From Ceratothoa steindachneri (lineage: Eukaryota; Arthropoda; Malacostraca; Isopoda; Cymothoidae): 64,000 bases of DNA. Below the pieces are notes generated by a model. It was not told where the DNA came from. It searched no databases and saw nothing but the letters and a program-made list of their open reading frames with translations. The stretch covers positions 6,237,331-6,301,330 of the forward strand of contig OZ018328.1 in the NCBI GenBank assembly GCA_963969495.1, in the 5' to 3' direction. The position numbers and the translations under genes were made by a program. Positions 12,118 to 23,764 of the stretch are shown one piece after another; within the stretch, counting starts at the first letter, position 1, and each line of letters starts with the position of its first letter.

Positions 12118-12908
12118 CAGGGTTTCTCGCAACCCTGGGGGGGGGGGGGAAACAGGTCTGCTAGGAGTTGGCAATGTTATACTCATGGTTAATATTTGGA
12201 ATGTAGAGAAAACATGTTGATTATTTATCACTATGTTGCGGCATCGTGTGAATTGACTACCTATGTTGCGCTATCCGTCTTTCAGTCACCGTGGACTGAT
12301 GGACGCGATCACTTCCGATCGGATAATGAAATTAACATAAAAATCAACATGACAATTGCTCATGATCCTAGTGTACACCAGGGGCCGATCTTCTTTTGGG
12401 AGTGTGGGGGGGATTTATTTATTACACCAACCCACGCAAGCAGGTAGGGGCATTCGTCACCCCGATGGAAGTGGGGACCTTTCCGCGTCATGGGTATGTG
12501 CACACTACTCCCCATCGACAAGATTTCTTGGAAAAGAGCCTGTGTTGTGAAGACGAGAGGGGAAAGATAGGGTTGTGATTGGCTATTTGGGTGTGGTGAC
12601 CCGTGTAAGATCTACCTGGCTCCCACGGGGCTAAACACAGCGCGTCCACCAAACTGCGGCCAACCCTCTACGTGCGGTGTGTTGACTTTTGTGTCCGCCT
12701 TCGTTTGTTATTGAACTCGACGCTAGAAAGCCATAATGTAGATTTCTAAAGATACGAATATGTAAAATCGAAATAAAATAACTTTTATTACTGCTATCCA
12801 TTGTTATTTATTGTATTATATCTTTAATCTTTAAGGCATTGGGAAGAGGGTCAGCTACATGATGCTTTGCAAAGGGGAGTAAGGATGGGAAAAGGTTGAG
12901 AACTACTA
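12118..12908. mobile_element. Possible hAT-type non-autonomous element
   Basis: The left end (cagggtttctcgcaaccctg) and the reverse complement of the right end (tagtagttctcaacctttt) both look like decayed forms of the hAT-type terminus CAGTGGTTCTCAACC. The flanking 8-mers (cctttcaa and ccttaaag) match at only 5 of 8 places, so the target duplication is doubtful. A SINE-like copy lies inside. No transposase frame is present. It could instead be two unrelated ends. Confidence 0.35.
12290..12700 (-). repeat. SINE-like family, minus-strand copy
   Basis: On the reverse strand the order of blocks matches the copies at 45290 and 62100. It runs ggtagatcttacacgggtc, aatagccaatcacaaccc, a pyrimidine tract then gtcttcacaacaca, gatggg...cacataccc, atgacgcggaaaggtccc, then caattgtcatgttgattttt and tttcattatccgatcgg. 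No tRNA-like head is clear here. Confidence 0.7.
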
Positions 12909-12909
12909 C

Positions 12910-14839
12910 CTTAAAGCCACCGTGTACAAACGTTCTAATAATATTGGGAGGGATCGAATCATCATTACTAATGATCGAAGTGTTGGGGTGGGGAGGGTAC
13001 GACTCTGCCACCTGTACAAGGAGCACGAACCCAGGTGCCAGATTGAAAAAAATATATATTTCCCGCTTCGCTTATTTTGTCGTTTGATTAAGAGTCCGTT
13101 TTCTAAATATATTCTTGTCAATTGGACTGATCATTAAATAAAAAGGATCCATGACCAGGCCATGATGTCCTCCTCGTCTTAATGGTGATTCCCTGTTAGT
13201 TATTTTGTTATCGACTTTTACCGTACCATTCCAACTATTATTGGTCTCTTTGGGGGCTTAGTCTCACTCACAATCGCCCCTTAGCCCCCTCGTAATAGTC
13301 AGTCGAAAAAAATCGATGGGCCCAAGTATCTGATTCACGAAAGTCACGAAACAATAATAAACAACTAAATCTTACAAAATGTATAATTTTCCAAACATTA
13401 ATCGCATCTAAGTACAAAAAAAAAATTGCTTTAGATCATCTACCTACATATTGGCTCAAACTGCCACTGATGCTATATTTTGGTTATATGTACGTATTTA
13501 TAAATATTGAGTAGGACCAAAGTCTTACGTCCACTACGATCCTCCCCTGCGTCTAAAATTCATTCTCTTTGGTACTTTAAATTCAATTCATAGTATCGGT
13601 GTAAAGTACTACATCTGGTATCTGGAGGAGCGGCACGTACTACCGGCCCGAGTGCATGCAGTTAAGAACCCTCTGTCACGGCCTCCGGGTCAAAGTACCC
13701 GCAGTTGTGTACCCTCTCTTTCTCACTGTTTGCAGGATCACTCGATGTGCCCGTTTCAGTGGCCTATAGCGACTCTGCTTCGACTTTTGCCGTGGGCCTA
13801 CCTGCCTCGAAGGCATTAAAGGCTGTTTATCCTTTTTGTTGCAGTTAATCTAGCCTAAAGATAGGCCGTTCTGTTTCCTTTCGACGTTATACCCTTGTGT
13901 GTCGATCTCCAGAGGAGACATCGAAATAAAAAACCTCGGCAATTTTGCCCGCGGCCTAAAAGGCATGTAGACGGAATTGCGGTTATATGTCTTCCACACA
14001 TTTTCACTTAGTCTCTCTTCCGTTTATTTATACATCTCCCCTTACAGCCTTCATTGATAATGCGCTTCAAATTCGAGAGGGGCGGATCTCACCTCTATAG
14101 GAATTTCTTTATCAGGTCTAGAGATCTCGTCCACGATTAAAAAAAGAAGGGGGTGCAATTAATTAGTTAAAAATAGCTGAATTAATCTGACCTATCTGCA
14201 AAGTTTAAGTATAAACACTCACCCCTCAAAATCGGTGTTCGATTTGCTCGGAACGGATGACGCACTATAATATCGATCCGTTGGTCGAAGAACGCGTCTC
14301 GATGCCTTAACAATTTTTACCCTTATCAACTATTGATTTTATTGGAACTTTTAAAATGGCCTTGACGTGTAAAAACGCCCTTGAATAAGTTATCCCGGTC
14401 ATAAAATGGGGGCAATGACGTTGGGAAGAATGACTCGTGCCAGATAAGTGGTTCATTGAAAAAAACAAACAAAAAACACACGGTGTTTTCTTCCCCGGTG
14501 TTGGGGGAGAGATGAGGGGCGAAGCTTAAGACGAGTCGTGTTTGTTGATTATATTTGAGCAGCCAAAGCCAAGTGGTGCATTCGAAATAGAGCAGGGTCG
14601 TCTCCCGCGTGAAACAACAAAAATAATAAACGATGAAAATAACTGCGATGGCGAATCTTTTCAATTTTTAATGCTGCCATCAGAAGGTTGTATTTGATCG
14701 CCTGTAATGAATTTGTACCAATTTTCGCCGTAATATTTTGTGCAAATCCCGTCTTGAACAGTTTTTTTTTTGCAAAGTTTGAATTAGACGCCTAAATAAT
14801 ACGCAGTTATAATAATAAATGTTTTATATGGCCTCCTTC
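12910..14839. other. No gene recognised; one LINE 3' end inside
   Basis: AT-rich sequence with small open frames without motifs. It contains the LINE-like 3' terminus at 13840-13930, listed separately. No exon of the transporter or any other family was recognised. Confidence 0.5.
13840..13930 (+). mobile_element. 3' terminus of an I-like LINE relative
   Basis: The stretch carries agccta...taggc (13852-13866), then tcgac (13881-13885) pairing with gtcga (13901-13905), ending tcgaaataaaaaa. The order and spacing are those of the I-like 3' ends elsewhere in the window, but the primary sequence differs. It is probably a related subfamily; no coding part is recognisable upstream. Confidence 0.5.
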
Positions 14840-15322
14840 AAGACCTTGAAGCCTTCGCAGGGCGCACGTCCCTCGACTACGGATAGGCCTGACAGAAGAG
14901 GTGGAGTTTCAGAGCCCGCTTGAAAGCGCCAGGTCAGGAAGAGTAGCGTATGTCAGTCAGGAGGCGGATCATTCCACAGCTTAGACGCAACTACAGAGAA
15001 GCCATTCATCCAGCAGACTAGTGCGTGGAACCGAAAGCAGGGGGAGGGGGACTTCCCAAGCGAAGGGCGCTTTGTTATCTGGACACGGCCAGTGGAGACA
15101 GGTAATTGGGAGTTACGATGTTTAGGATTTTAAATGCGAGGAAGTAATCCGAAATTTAATCGGTAGCCAGTGCAGTTCACGGACCAGGGGGGTGTCACGA
15201 GAGAACAGTCCTCGACGGAGAAGTCGAGCCGCAAAGTTCTTAACAAGTTGAAGGGTGACTTTTGAAGATGAAGCAATTAAAGTTTTACAAAAATAAATAT
15301 TAATTGAATTAAATAAGTTCAT
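14840..15322 (-). pseudogene. L2/CR1-like LINE C-terminal fragment
   Basis: On the - strand 15322-15122 reads LQLVKNFAARLLRRG and LVRELHWLPIKFRI, the conserved post-RT block of L2/CR1-type LINEs (usually LQxVQNAAARL...LHWLPV). Downstream, broken frames give ILNIVTPNYLSPL and, near 14900, FKRALKLHLFCQAY, the usual end of these proteins. Several stops are present and nothing remains of the RT core. Confidence 0.75.
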
Positions 15323-16167
15323 TAAAAATAACTATAAAATTGTAAGCTACTCACTTAATTTAAATGTTATTCTTTTAAAACTTAATTTAAATGTTAAAAT
15401 AGTTTCTGTAAGAATGCACAACCACAACCCAAGATGTTCTATTATATTGGCCTACATTGTATTTGCGAGTGCAACAGTTTTGGATGACATTTAGTCTTGG
15501 CGTAGGCCTACCTCTTTTAATAAGTTTTTTTTCATTATAATTCATCGTACTGAATTATCTTTTTACTAATTTACCAATAATGCAATCTTATTTTTTCTCA
15601 ACTTTATTTGCATCCATTTTGTTTAAAAGCGGGTTATTTATCGCTTAAAAAAAAATGAATAAACAAGACGTCACACTTACTCAAGCTACTAACTGATCTC
15701 AAAGATACGAAGGGTGAATCGAATAGGGCTGCGAGAATCCAAGAAGTATAAAAAAATGCTTAAGATACACGAGCGTAACCATACAGAGTTTAGGCTATGT
15801 AGCTGCGTTCATTCTCAGAACCAGTATTTAAATATAACCTAAAATTTTTTAAGCTTCAGAGCATAATAATAGTTACGTCATTGTGTCTTAGACCTTTTAT
15901 TGCTTTTTTACTAGATTCTGGCAACAGGCAGGGTTGCTAGATGCAAGCAGATGACTGCAAAGCTAAATTTGCTTCCCATTCTGTATACAAATAGGATATT
16001 TTTTTTTCTTAATTCTAACACGGCGTTGAAATATCAAGATAAAAATCATAAAACTCTAATAACTATATTATTGCTAAGAAAAACAAAACGTCTTTTAAAC
16101 TATTATTAAATTAAGAGAAAAAAAGATTAGCAATCTCGAAGAAATGGATGCATTTCTTCAATTGCAG
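15323..16167. other. No gene recognised
   Basis: AT-rich DNA with poly(A)/poly(T) runs, no open frame of note and no repeat structure seen. Confidence 0.5.
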
Positions 16168-16527
16168 TCAGGGCTCATCAGGGTCTAACGCCAATTCGAT
16201 TGAAAGTGAACGGTACCCTATGGCGTATAGAAGTATAGGTAAGCATAAATGTAAGAATAAAATTGATTCTGCTCTCATATTAATTGTTGGCGGTGTAATT
16301 TCTTTTTCTTTTCTTAAATAGGGAAGCATTGCTTCCCTTGCTTCCATTGACTGCACGTCACAGAGACGAATTGTAGTGTTGGCGGCTCCAGAGAGAAGGA
16401 AGTTACTGTAATCAAGGCGAGAGGTAACAAAGACATGTGTGATTATCTCGAAACTTTCGCTCAAAGTGAGACCGGATACGTCCCAGGTTACGGAGAAAAC
16501 AGATAGATGGTTTGCCATTATTGGCAA
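16168..16527 (-). pseudogene. L2-like LINE fragment (post-RT region)
   Basis: The - strand frame contains SFEIITHVFVTSRLDYSNFL followed by LSGAANTT, matching the L2-type block usually written as AFVTSRLDYCNSLLSGLP. The rest of the 119-codon frame has no recognisable continuation, so the copy is rearranged. It is probably the same LINE type as the fragments at 14840 and 18150. Confidence 0.65.
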
Positions 16528-16539
16528 ACTCGATTTGGA

Positions 16540-17402
16540 ATCGAGTTAACTGCCAAAGGCTAGCCTATTAACTGGCGGAAACGACGCCGTTCTACGCATG
16601 AAAGGGATTTTTTGTGCCCCAAATTATGACAAAACCAAAGCAACAAAGACTACGATACCAAGAATAAGGAAACCCACCGATTACTGACCATGAAAGCTCC
16701 AAAAGAGACTTAATAAAACCACAATCAAGACTTCAGAAAAACAAGAAGAAACAAAAATATACGCACTCTATACAAACAATAACAAAGAAACTAAGCACAA
16801 TACTTAAAGTAAAAATGATTTATATAAACTACGGCATATGCACACTAGATATCAAAGAACATTAATTATATATATGACAAATGGTTTGAACGCCATGATA
16901 ATATAAACTAACGAAAACAACAGAGGAAACATAAACAAAATAAACAAGCGATAGGCCTGATCACCAGGCTCTAGCATCTCTGCAAATCTTCCGTACTACT
17001 TTCTCTTTTCACCACTAGCCTATTTTCCTTATCTGTCCACACACACTTTTGTCCCTTACACACAACTACACTTAAACAATTAGCAATTTCGAAGCTTTTA
17101 AGCGCTCAATCAGAGTTCGGATACAGCTACGTTACCGAATGTCCATTCTCGGTAAAGGAGGTAAAGATTCGGGGGAGTGATTCTAAAACGTGAACGCTTT
17201 TTCCCTACGAGGTCTTACAAGGAGAATAACAGAAGGAGCTTTTAAGTAGCATCGACTCAATGATATCGCTCTCTGTGACCTACACGACTGGGGCTCCAAG
17301 AAAACATCCATCACCTTGACCCTTTACCTCATTACCCGGCACAGGAGGTAACGGTTTCGGGAAGCTCCTTCACCGACCGCGTACACTAGCAATTTGGTTC
17401 CT
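16540..17402. other. No gene recognised
   Basis: A-rich on the + strand between 16620 and 16930, with no long frame. No motif or repeat was recognised before the tandem array. Confidence 0.5.
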
Positions 17403-17917
17403 CCATTTACAAAAGAGAAAATACTGCATACTGGGAAGTTTATCTTCCCATTTACAAAGGAGAGAATACTACACACCGAAAAGTCCATCTTCCCATTTAC
17501 AAAGGATAGAATACTACACACAGGAAAGTCTAATCTTGCTATTTACAAAAGAGAGAATACTACACACCGGAAAGTCTAATCTTGCCATTTACAAAAGAGA
17601 GAATACTACACACCGGAAAGTCTAATCTTGCTATTTACAAAAGAGAGAATACTACACACCGGAAAGTCTAATCTTGCCATTTACAAAAGAGAGAATACTA
17701 CACACCGGAAAGTCTAATCTTGCCATTTACAAAAGAGAGAATACTACACACCGGAAAGTCTAATCTTGCCATTTACAAAAGAGAGAATACTACACACCGG
17801 AAAGTCTAATCTTGCCATTTACAAAAGAGAGAATACTACACACCGGAAAGTCTAATCTTGCCATTTACAAAAGAAAGAATACTACATACCGGGAAGTCTA
17901 TTTTCCCATTTACAAAA
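17403..17917. repeat. 46-bp minisatellite, about 12 copies
   Basis: The unit has the cores ccatttacaaaagagagaat, actacacaccggaaagtcta and atcttg. The atttac landmark occurs at 17405, 17450, 17495 and 17541, and then every 46 bases to about 17909. Central copies are almost identical, while the first three and the last diverge, as expected when an array expands from its middle. Confidence 0.95.
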
Positions 17918-17974
17918 GTATGATTGTGGTTTAATGTGTGACCCGTTTAATTTTTTACTCGAATGTTATAAATG

Positions 17975-18082
17975 GTTCGACCCATCCTTCACAAATCATG
18001 ATTCCTTGATGTTCGACCCATCCTTCACAAATCATGATTCCTTGATGTTCGACCCATCCTTCACAAATCATGATTCCGCGAG
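17975..18082. repeat. 36-bp tandem repeat, 3 copies
   Basis: The unit begins gttcgacccatccttcacaa and continues atcatgattccttgat. Copies start at 17975, 18011 and 18047; the last diverges after gattcc. It is a young triplication 58 bases past the 46-bp array. Confidence 0.95.
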
Positions 18083-18149
18083 CTTGAAGCCGAAATCGAA
18101 AAAGCGCCATCATCCGGATGGTTCAACACGGACGTCTTCCAGGAACAAA

Positions 18150-18730
18150 AAATAAGGGGACAGATCGAGAATAAGCTCAATGCTGAAGATATGTAGGAGG
18201 GTGCTGAGGTGTTTAGGATCTTAAGGAAGAGGACTCTAAAGACGATTCTGGATCGAATAGGCAGGACGTGCACTTCATAGAGTAATAGTGGGTGTGCATG
18301 ATCGAGACGTCCGGGGGGGGGGGACGGAATACGTGCCACTAATTTAGGACCAATTGTAAGGTTTCAAAAGGTGGATGGAACATCTCGAAACGATCGTCAT
18401 CAAAGTGGATGCGGCTAAGATTACGGAGAAAGTAGAGAGAGGATTTGCGTACATTTTCAGTTTGGTGTTTGAGAGATAATTGTCTATCAATTGCGACACC
18501 CCCTTTTCTAACATCAAGATAGGGAACCGGGGGAGGGGTGATTGGGGGCACTAAACTTAAAAAAGAAGAAGAAAGGAATACTAGTTTTATAGCGAACCAT
18601 GTCCGATGTGATGCCCACCAGTAAAACCTCAATTTTGTCACAAGTTTCAGAAAGTTCTCTGCGGACATGTGTTTTCCATTCTATGAGATAATCACATAGA
18701 TCCTCTCTAAGTTCACACTTAGACCCATTT
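18150..18730 (-). pseudogene. L2-like LINE, RT-thumb to C-terminal fragment
   Basis: Reading leftward from about 18730: a KTEVLLVG-like block (EVLLVGITSDMVR), then DVRKGGVAIDRQLSLKHQ and SLYFLRNLSRI at 18500-18400. After a break, LLYEVHVLPIRSRIVFRVL and ILNTSAPSYIS follow at 18290-18200. These are the ordered C-terminal blocks of L2-type LINE proteins. A G-run (18308-18316) and frame changes interrupt it. Confidence 0.7.
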
Positions 18731-18734
18731 GCAG

Positions 18735-19040
18735 GTTCTTAGAATCCCTCTTTACAAACTTTGTCGAAGACTTTTAAGACGTCTTTGCATCCTGTTTTTA
18801 TATAGTTCTTTTTTCTTGCTTGTGTCATCTTTTTCCCGATAATTTTCGAAAATCTTGCTGTTGATCGTTATTTAAGACGTTTTCTTCTAGATGTTCGATG
18901 AGATTTCTCTTTAATAGTTTCTAGAGTAATTTCCAACCGAATACCAAAAGTGAAATCGGACTAACGTTTTCTTTTGTATTCGGTGGTTTTCATAGTTTCG
19001 GGATGAAGGTAATCTTGAACCTTGAATTGGTCCGAATAGT
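18735..19040 (-). pseudogene. Reverse transcriptase fragment
   Basis: The - strand reads, with stops, ITFIPKL, then VSPISLLVFGWKLL, LLKRNLIEHLEENVLNNDQQ and DVLKVFDKVCKEGF. This corresponds to the RT series PKP...YRPISLLPVLGKLLEKLI...LNDQQ.GF...DVAKAFDKVW of Jockey-type LINEs. It is heavily decayed and separate in type from the L2-like fragment to its left. Confidence 0.6.
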
Positions 19041-20159
19041 AACTTGTATTCAGACATGCATTAAATATGTTAATTACCTGGATCAGACTGCCGGGACCAC
19101 ATGTAAAACCCGCAGGAGTTTACCTTGTGTAGCTTGTTACACTGGGTGTCCTGATGAGTTGCAGGTCCTCCCGCCCTGAGGGCAAAATTAGGGAAGCCCC
19201 GTCGTCACTGGATTGACTTGAACTCTATGATGGCGCCTGGGAGAGATGTTGGTGCGCTTTTCCCTCGCCCCCCCCCCCCCTCCTGTCAGCACTACTTTAC
19301 CTTTTTAATATTATTATTGGTATCATTCGTCTTATTATTATATAGTAGTATGTATTTGTTTTTATTAATATTTAGTATTATTTTATCATCATTTATTATT
19401 TTTATCATATATTATGTTATAATTATGTACTATTATTACTGGGTGTTATTATTGTGTTATTACGGGGGATCTATCCCATCAACCTTTTCAACCCACACTT
19501 TGTACCAGGAAGTGTTGCCACCTGTACAGAATTCGGCCCCGTTCCCATGGTTTCATGGTAGATTGCTTGGCATCCTGGAATCACCTAACACCAGGGTATT
19601 ATGATAATAGGTGATCACCCACCCTACTCGTTAGTGGACCCGCCCCTCTCTATTACATAGCCTCCTACCCCTTTCCACACTTGCTCTTCTATCCACAGAG
19701 GTTCCTGGCTGCCCGGCACACTTTGGTCCTCTTATGGGTCCCTAGTCCAGTGCCAGTGTATACCGTGAAGTCCCTACCCGCTGCGAGGGCCGAACGCCCA
19801 CTGGCTAGGGCAAGTATTTGCTACGAGGTGTGCTGGGCCGTGGACTCTGCTCACCTTACTCCAGTACACAGATAAGGTGGCTCATCCGGCGCCATCCATT
19901 ATGGTCAAAGTTCAAGGAGAAATTCGCCTCGATATTGGGCCCGGTTGGCAAAGCCCATCAAAGTCAGACCAGGAGAGATTCTGTGTTAATGATCCCATTC
20001 TGAGATTTCTGATCCAATGGAGATTTTTTTGTCTTAAGCTCACAAATCATTGGTGGGGGTGGGGGTCGGGGTCATAATATAAAACCTCCCTGTAGGCTTT
20101 TCCTCTTTTTCTACAAATATGGTGACAATAGAAGGCAATACGGGACTGCGCATGGGGAT
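19041..20159. other. No gene recognised
   Basis: A C-run at 19270-19280 is followed by T-rich DNA (19300-19460) and then GC-richer DNA. Open frames at 19681-19875 and nearby have no motif. Part could belong to the 5' region of the older I-like copy starting near 20160, but no matching block was seen. Confidence 0.45.
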
Positions 20160-20997
20160 CCACCTTGAAGAAGCACAGCCTCGCCCTCCCTAGGTGTCGG
20201 GGAGGACGAAGCAACACGAGGCGCCACTTCGACCAGGGAAGGGGCTCTCCTCTCACCATCCGTGGTTCGGTCCGAGAAATCACAAGGAGAGGAGGGACCT
20301 CCTCGGCAGCTGGTGTAACTTTGATAGTCAAGACCTCTATTTCGGAGAAGGATCTTGCTGAGGCCGGTCCGTTCAGCCTAGGGGCTCCTTTCGGCAGTGG
20401 AGAGAAGCGGGTTCATTCCCTACCCTCGGCCGTCTTCCGGGGTTCATACAGCTGCCTCCCAAATAGAGGACAGCACCAAAGGAGCATCGGCTCCTATGCC
20501 CACATCCAAGGCTGAGCTGGGTGGCTCGGAGACGGTGGATCCTCCAAAAGAGCAACCCCCCGCCTCTGAAGCCGCCCGCACTCCGAAGGTTTCGAAGCGG
20601 AGGGAGGAAAAGACTTTGCAAGCACAAACCCTCGATCATTCTTCGAAGGCGACCACGCCTTCAGCGCCTTGTTTGGCCAACGACGCTTGGAGATCTGCCT
20701 CCGTGAAGCGTACGGCCATTTCCGTGAAGGTCTTCTCTTCGAAGAGGGCCCCTGCATCTCCTCCGAGCTAAACCCGAGGACATATTTCTTCAATGTAATT
20801 GCCGTGGACTCCTGGCCACATGAGAAGCTGCTGAAGCTAGTATCTTTCCCTTTCCCCGTCAGTTATCTTTTTGCAGGAGACCATGCTTGGCGCGTATCCC
20901 CTGCCCGCCCTCCCGGGTATAAGGGTTTGGCGACCCCACCACCACGGCATGGGGGCCGCTCAGGTGTATGCACCATTTACACCCTGCATGGTGTCTC
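20160..20997 (+). mobile_element. Older I-like LINE copy, left part (host of the nest)
   Basis: Contains an ORF1 piece matching the long copy (ISEKDLAEAGPFSLGAPFGS against 24390-24440). After an internal deletion come the ORF1 end and intergenic stretch (20437-20770 against 25780-26110) and the start of the endonuclease region (cgtggactcctggccacatg onward) to 20997. The copy then stops at the duplication ctgcatggtgtctc and resumes at 30072. It was therefore inserted before the long copy. Frameshifts throughout. Confidence 0.8.
20984..20997 (+). repeat. Left target-site duplication of the I-like LINE
   Basis: The 14-mer ctgcatggtgtctc is repeated exactly at 30072-30085, immediately after the A-rich tail of the young element. 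Both flanks continue as one interrupted older I-like copy, which confirms the insertion boundaries. Confidence 0.9.
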
Positions 20998-21123
20998 CCC
21001 CGTAAGGGGCGCGGCGATTTGCCATCCTGGCCGCCGTGCTGACGGGATCCAGCGCTCCGTCCGGCCCCAGCTTAGCCTCTCTTCCTTCCTTCAAAACACT
21101 TGTTTCTTCCCCAAGGCAGAGCC

Positions 21124-23275
21124 TGCAACTAGTAAATCAAGAAAACTGGATTTGAGAAGAGCAGACTTTGCAGGTCTACGCGCGGGACTGACTGACGCGA
21201 GGCTAGAAGAGTGCGATGCTGTTGAAGACTCTTGGAACAGTTTCAAAACCACATTCATGAGTCTTCAATCGCGTTTTATTCCTCTGAAATGCCCCCGTCG
21301 GTCTTCTGTTCAACCAAAGTGGTATAATCGAGAAATCGGGCAACTGCTTAGGGAGAAGAGAAATGTGTACCGGCAATCGAAGATCTCGGGTGACTTTGAC
21401 GAATACCGGAGGCTAGCCAGGAGAGTGAAGTCCAGTATAAGGGCGGCTAAGCGGTCTGAGGAACTCCGATTGGCGAGACTCTGTAAAGAGAATCCGTCGA
21501 ACGATTGGCCCTTTGAGGAATGAGGAGGGGACATTAAAGCATTCAGATGCAGAAAATGCTAACCTCCTCAACAACTACTTCTCTTCAGTGTTTACTGAAG
21601 AGTGTGGTCCTATTCCCCAGCCGACGGATTTCTACTCGGGAGAAAAGCTGGAGGCAATGGACTTCACCGAAGGAGAAATAAAGAAAAAGATCGCTGACCT
21701 AAAGACGAATAAATTCCCTGGACCGGACGGGTTTCTACCTAAAGTGTTGAAGGAAGTGTGCGATGAAGTATTACGACATCTGTGCGCTATCTTCAACCTG
21801 TCAATCCGGACCAAATGCGTTCCTAGAGACTGGCGTGAGGTGGAGGTGACTCCTATCTTCAAGAAAGGAGACCGTAACCAACCGTCGAACTACCGACCTA
21901 TCAGTCTGACTTCGATAGTCGGTAAACTCATGGAAAGCATCATGGTGGACAAAGTGACGTCGTATTTAGAGTCAAACCTGCAACTGAGGAGTTCCCAGCA
22001 CGGCTTCCGAAGGCAACGGTCATGCCTGACGAACCTTGTGGAATTCTTCCACTTCGTTTTCAGTGAGCACGATAGGGACAAGGCGGTGGATGTGGTCTAC
22101 CTAGACTTTCAGAAAGCCTTTGATAAGGTACCACACCGCCGCCTTCTCCGGAAAGTGCGAGCGCTTTGCATAGACGGAAAGGTAGCCGGCTGGATCGAGA
22201 ACTGGCTAAGTGGCAGACGGCAACGGGTGGTGGTGAATGGACAGTCTTCTGAGTGGGTGCCCGTTACTAGCGGGGTGCCTCAAGGTTCTGTCCTGGGACC
22301 ACTACTATTCATCATCTAGGTCAACGACATGGACGGTGACATGGTTGCCAAGATTTCCAAATTTGCCGACGATACCAAGCTTGGTATGAACGTCGCAAAG
22401 GATGGAAATACTGCCCGCCTGCAGGAAGATCTTGGGAAGATTGGGGAGTGGTCGGACACGTGGCAAATGCCTTTTAACGTGGGCAAATGCAAAGTGATGC
22501 ATATCGGCCACAGAAACCCCAAATCTCAGTATATCCTTAAGGGCACTGCTCTTGAATCGAGTGACACTGAGAAGGACTTGGGTGTAACAATCACTAGTGA
22601 CCTCAAGTTCTCGAAACTGCATTGAGGCGGAGAAAAAGGCCCAAAAGATGCTAGGCTATATTAAGCGCCAGTTTGGTTATCGGACAAAGGAGATTGTACT
22701 GTGCCTGTACAACTCACTTGTCCGACCGCACCTGGAGTATGCCGTACAATTTTGGAGTCCTTCATTGCGAAAGGACATCGCGAGATTGGAACGCGTACAA
22801 GCCAGGGCAACCAAGCTGATTCCCTCTATCCGACATAAAAGTTATGAGGATAGACTAAGGGAATTAGATCTGTTCTCGTTGGAAACCCGTAGACTGCGTG
22901 GTCAGCTCATCGAAGTTTTCAATATACTTCGAGGGTTCGACAATGTTGACTACCGGGCTATTTTCACACTGAGTGAGAACAGAACGCGCAATCACGGCTT
23001 CAAACTTGAACTGAAGCGTTACAACCGCGATCTGTGTGGAAATTTTTTCACTTACAGTATCTGCGGTATGTGGAACGCACTTCCAGTGGAAGTTGTCAAC
23101 AGTGAATCTGTTGACCAGTTCAAGTCAAGACTAGACAAGGTCTTGAAAAGTGGCCGTTTAGGGACGCAAAACAATTGAGCAGCCTTGTGCCCGCTCGATT
23201 GCTAGTCCAAAGGTACCCTCTTTGAATGGACCGTAAGGTCTCCTAGGGTACCTTCTTTCCCTGTTGTTACTTCTC
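21124..23275 (+). pseudogene. CR1-like LINE, 5'-truncated ORF2, within I-like 5' region
   Basis: Starts after the endonuclease, at LDLRRADFAGLRAGLTDARL. It then carries IADLKTNKFPGPDGF, YRPISLTSIVGKLMESIM, SSQHGFRRQRSCLTNLVEFF, the catalytic VVYLDFQKAFDKVPHRRL, TSGVPQGSVLGPLLFII, KFADDTKLGM, the thumb, and the C-terminal tail to GRLGTQNN with a stop near 23178. Three lesions: a frameshift near 21510, a stop where copy 2077-3075 has Phe (after LLFII, 22317-22319), and a frameshift near 22615. The 3' UTR with ggtaccct...agggtacc matches the other copy. It is younger than the I-like element it splits. Confidence 0.85.
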
Positions 23276-23764
23276 TTTTCACACAACCTCTCCCACAACT
23301 TTCTCTGGTCAGCCTCTAATTTCACAGGGTAGATGCTGACCTTCCTTTCAGCCAACCGTCCCGCATCGGGGCTGAGGGGGTGGGGGACAATGTTCCCTAA
23401 CCCCTGAGCTCCGGTCTGGGGTGGCTGGTTTTTAACTACCTGCTTCATCCCCACCCATACCTTCCTCACATCCCTTTTCCTCTCGTCTTCAAAATCTATC
23501 ATTTTTACGCCATGTCTAAGGTGAAGCCGCCATGCCGATGGACTGCCAGGCCACCAGGCGGGAGGGGTGGTCCCAAATGGCGGCGCCTGGCTCTGCCGGG
23601 CCTGCAAGCACCTCTTGCAGTGCGGGCAACTGTGAGAGGTGGTGAGCTGTTGCGTCCCGTGTAAATAAGAGGGTCACCATGCCCAATGATGAGTATAAAA
23701 AAAAACCCAACCCCCAACTTCCCCAAGAACAACGGAGCCGCCCTCGGGCAGCTCCACCAAAAAA
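23276..23764 (+). other. 5' untranslated region of the I-like LINE (right part)
   Basis: Non-coding stretch between the CR1-like 3' end and ORF1. A block at 23305-23400 (agcctctaatttcacagggt and onward to cggggct) resembles 36365-36460 in intron 1 of the transporter gene. The internal promoter typical of I-group LINEs would be expected at the true 5' end near 20998, but no motif was identified. Confidence 0.5.

Noticed and set aside
11132..12231. Long overlapping open frames on both strands (up to 273 codons)
   Set aside because: They are produced by a stop-free 51-bp tandem unit, and frame changes within the array fit no protein.
13900..13925. tctccagaggaga considered as a third hairpin of the LINE 3' end
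   Set aside because: Present only in this one copy, without support from the others.
17403..17917. 46-bp array considered as a CRISPR array
   Set aside because: Direct repeats have no variable spacers, no cas genes are present and the DNA is from an animal.
20669..21523. 284-codon + strand open frame
   Set aside because: It runs across the junction between two different LINEs (older I-like copy, young element's 5' region and CR1-like copy), so it is a chance fusion.
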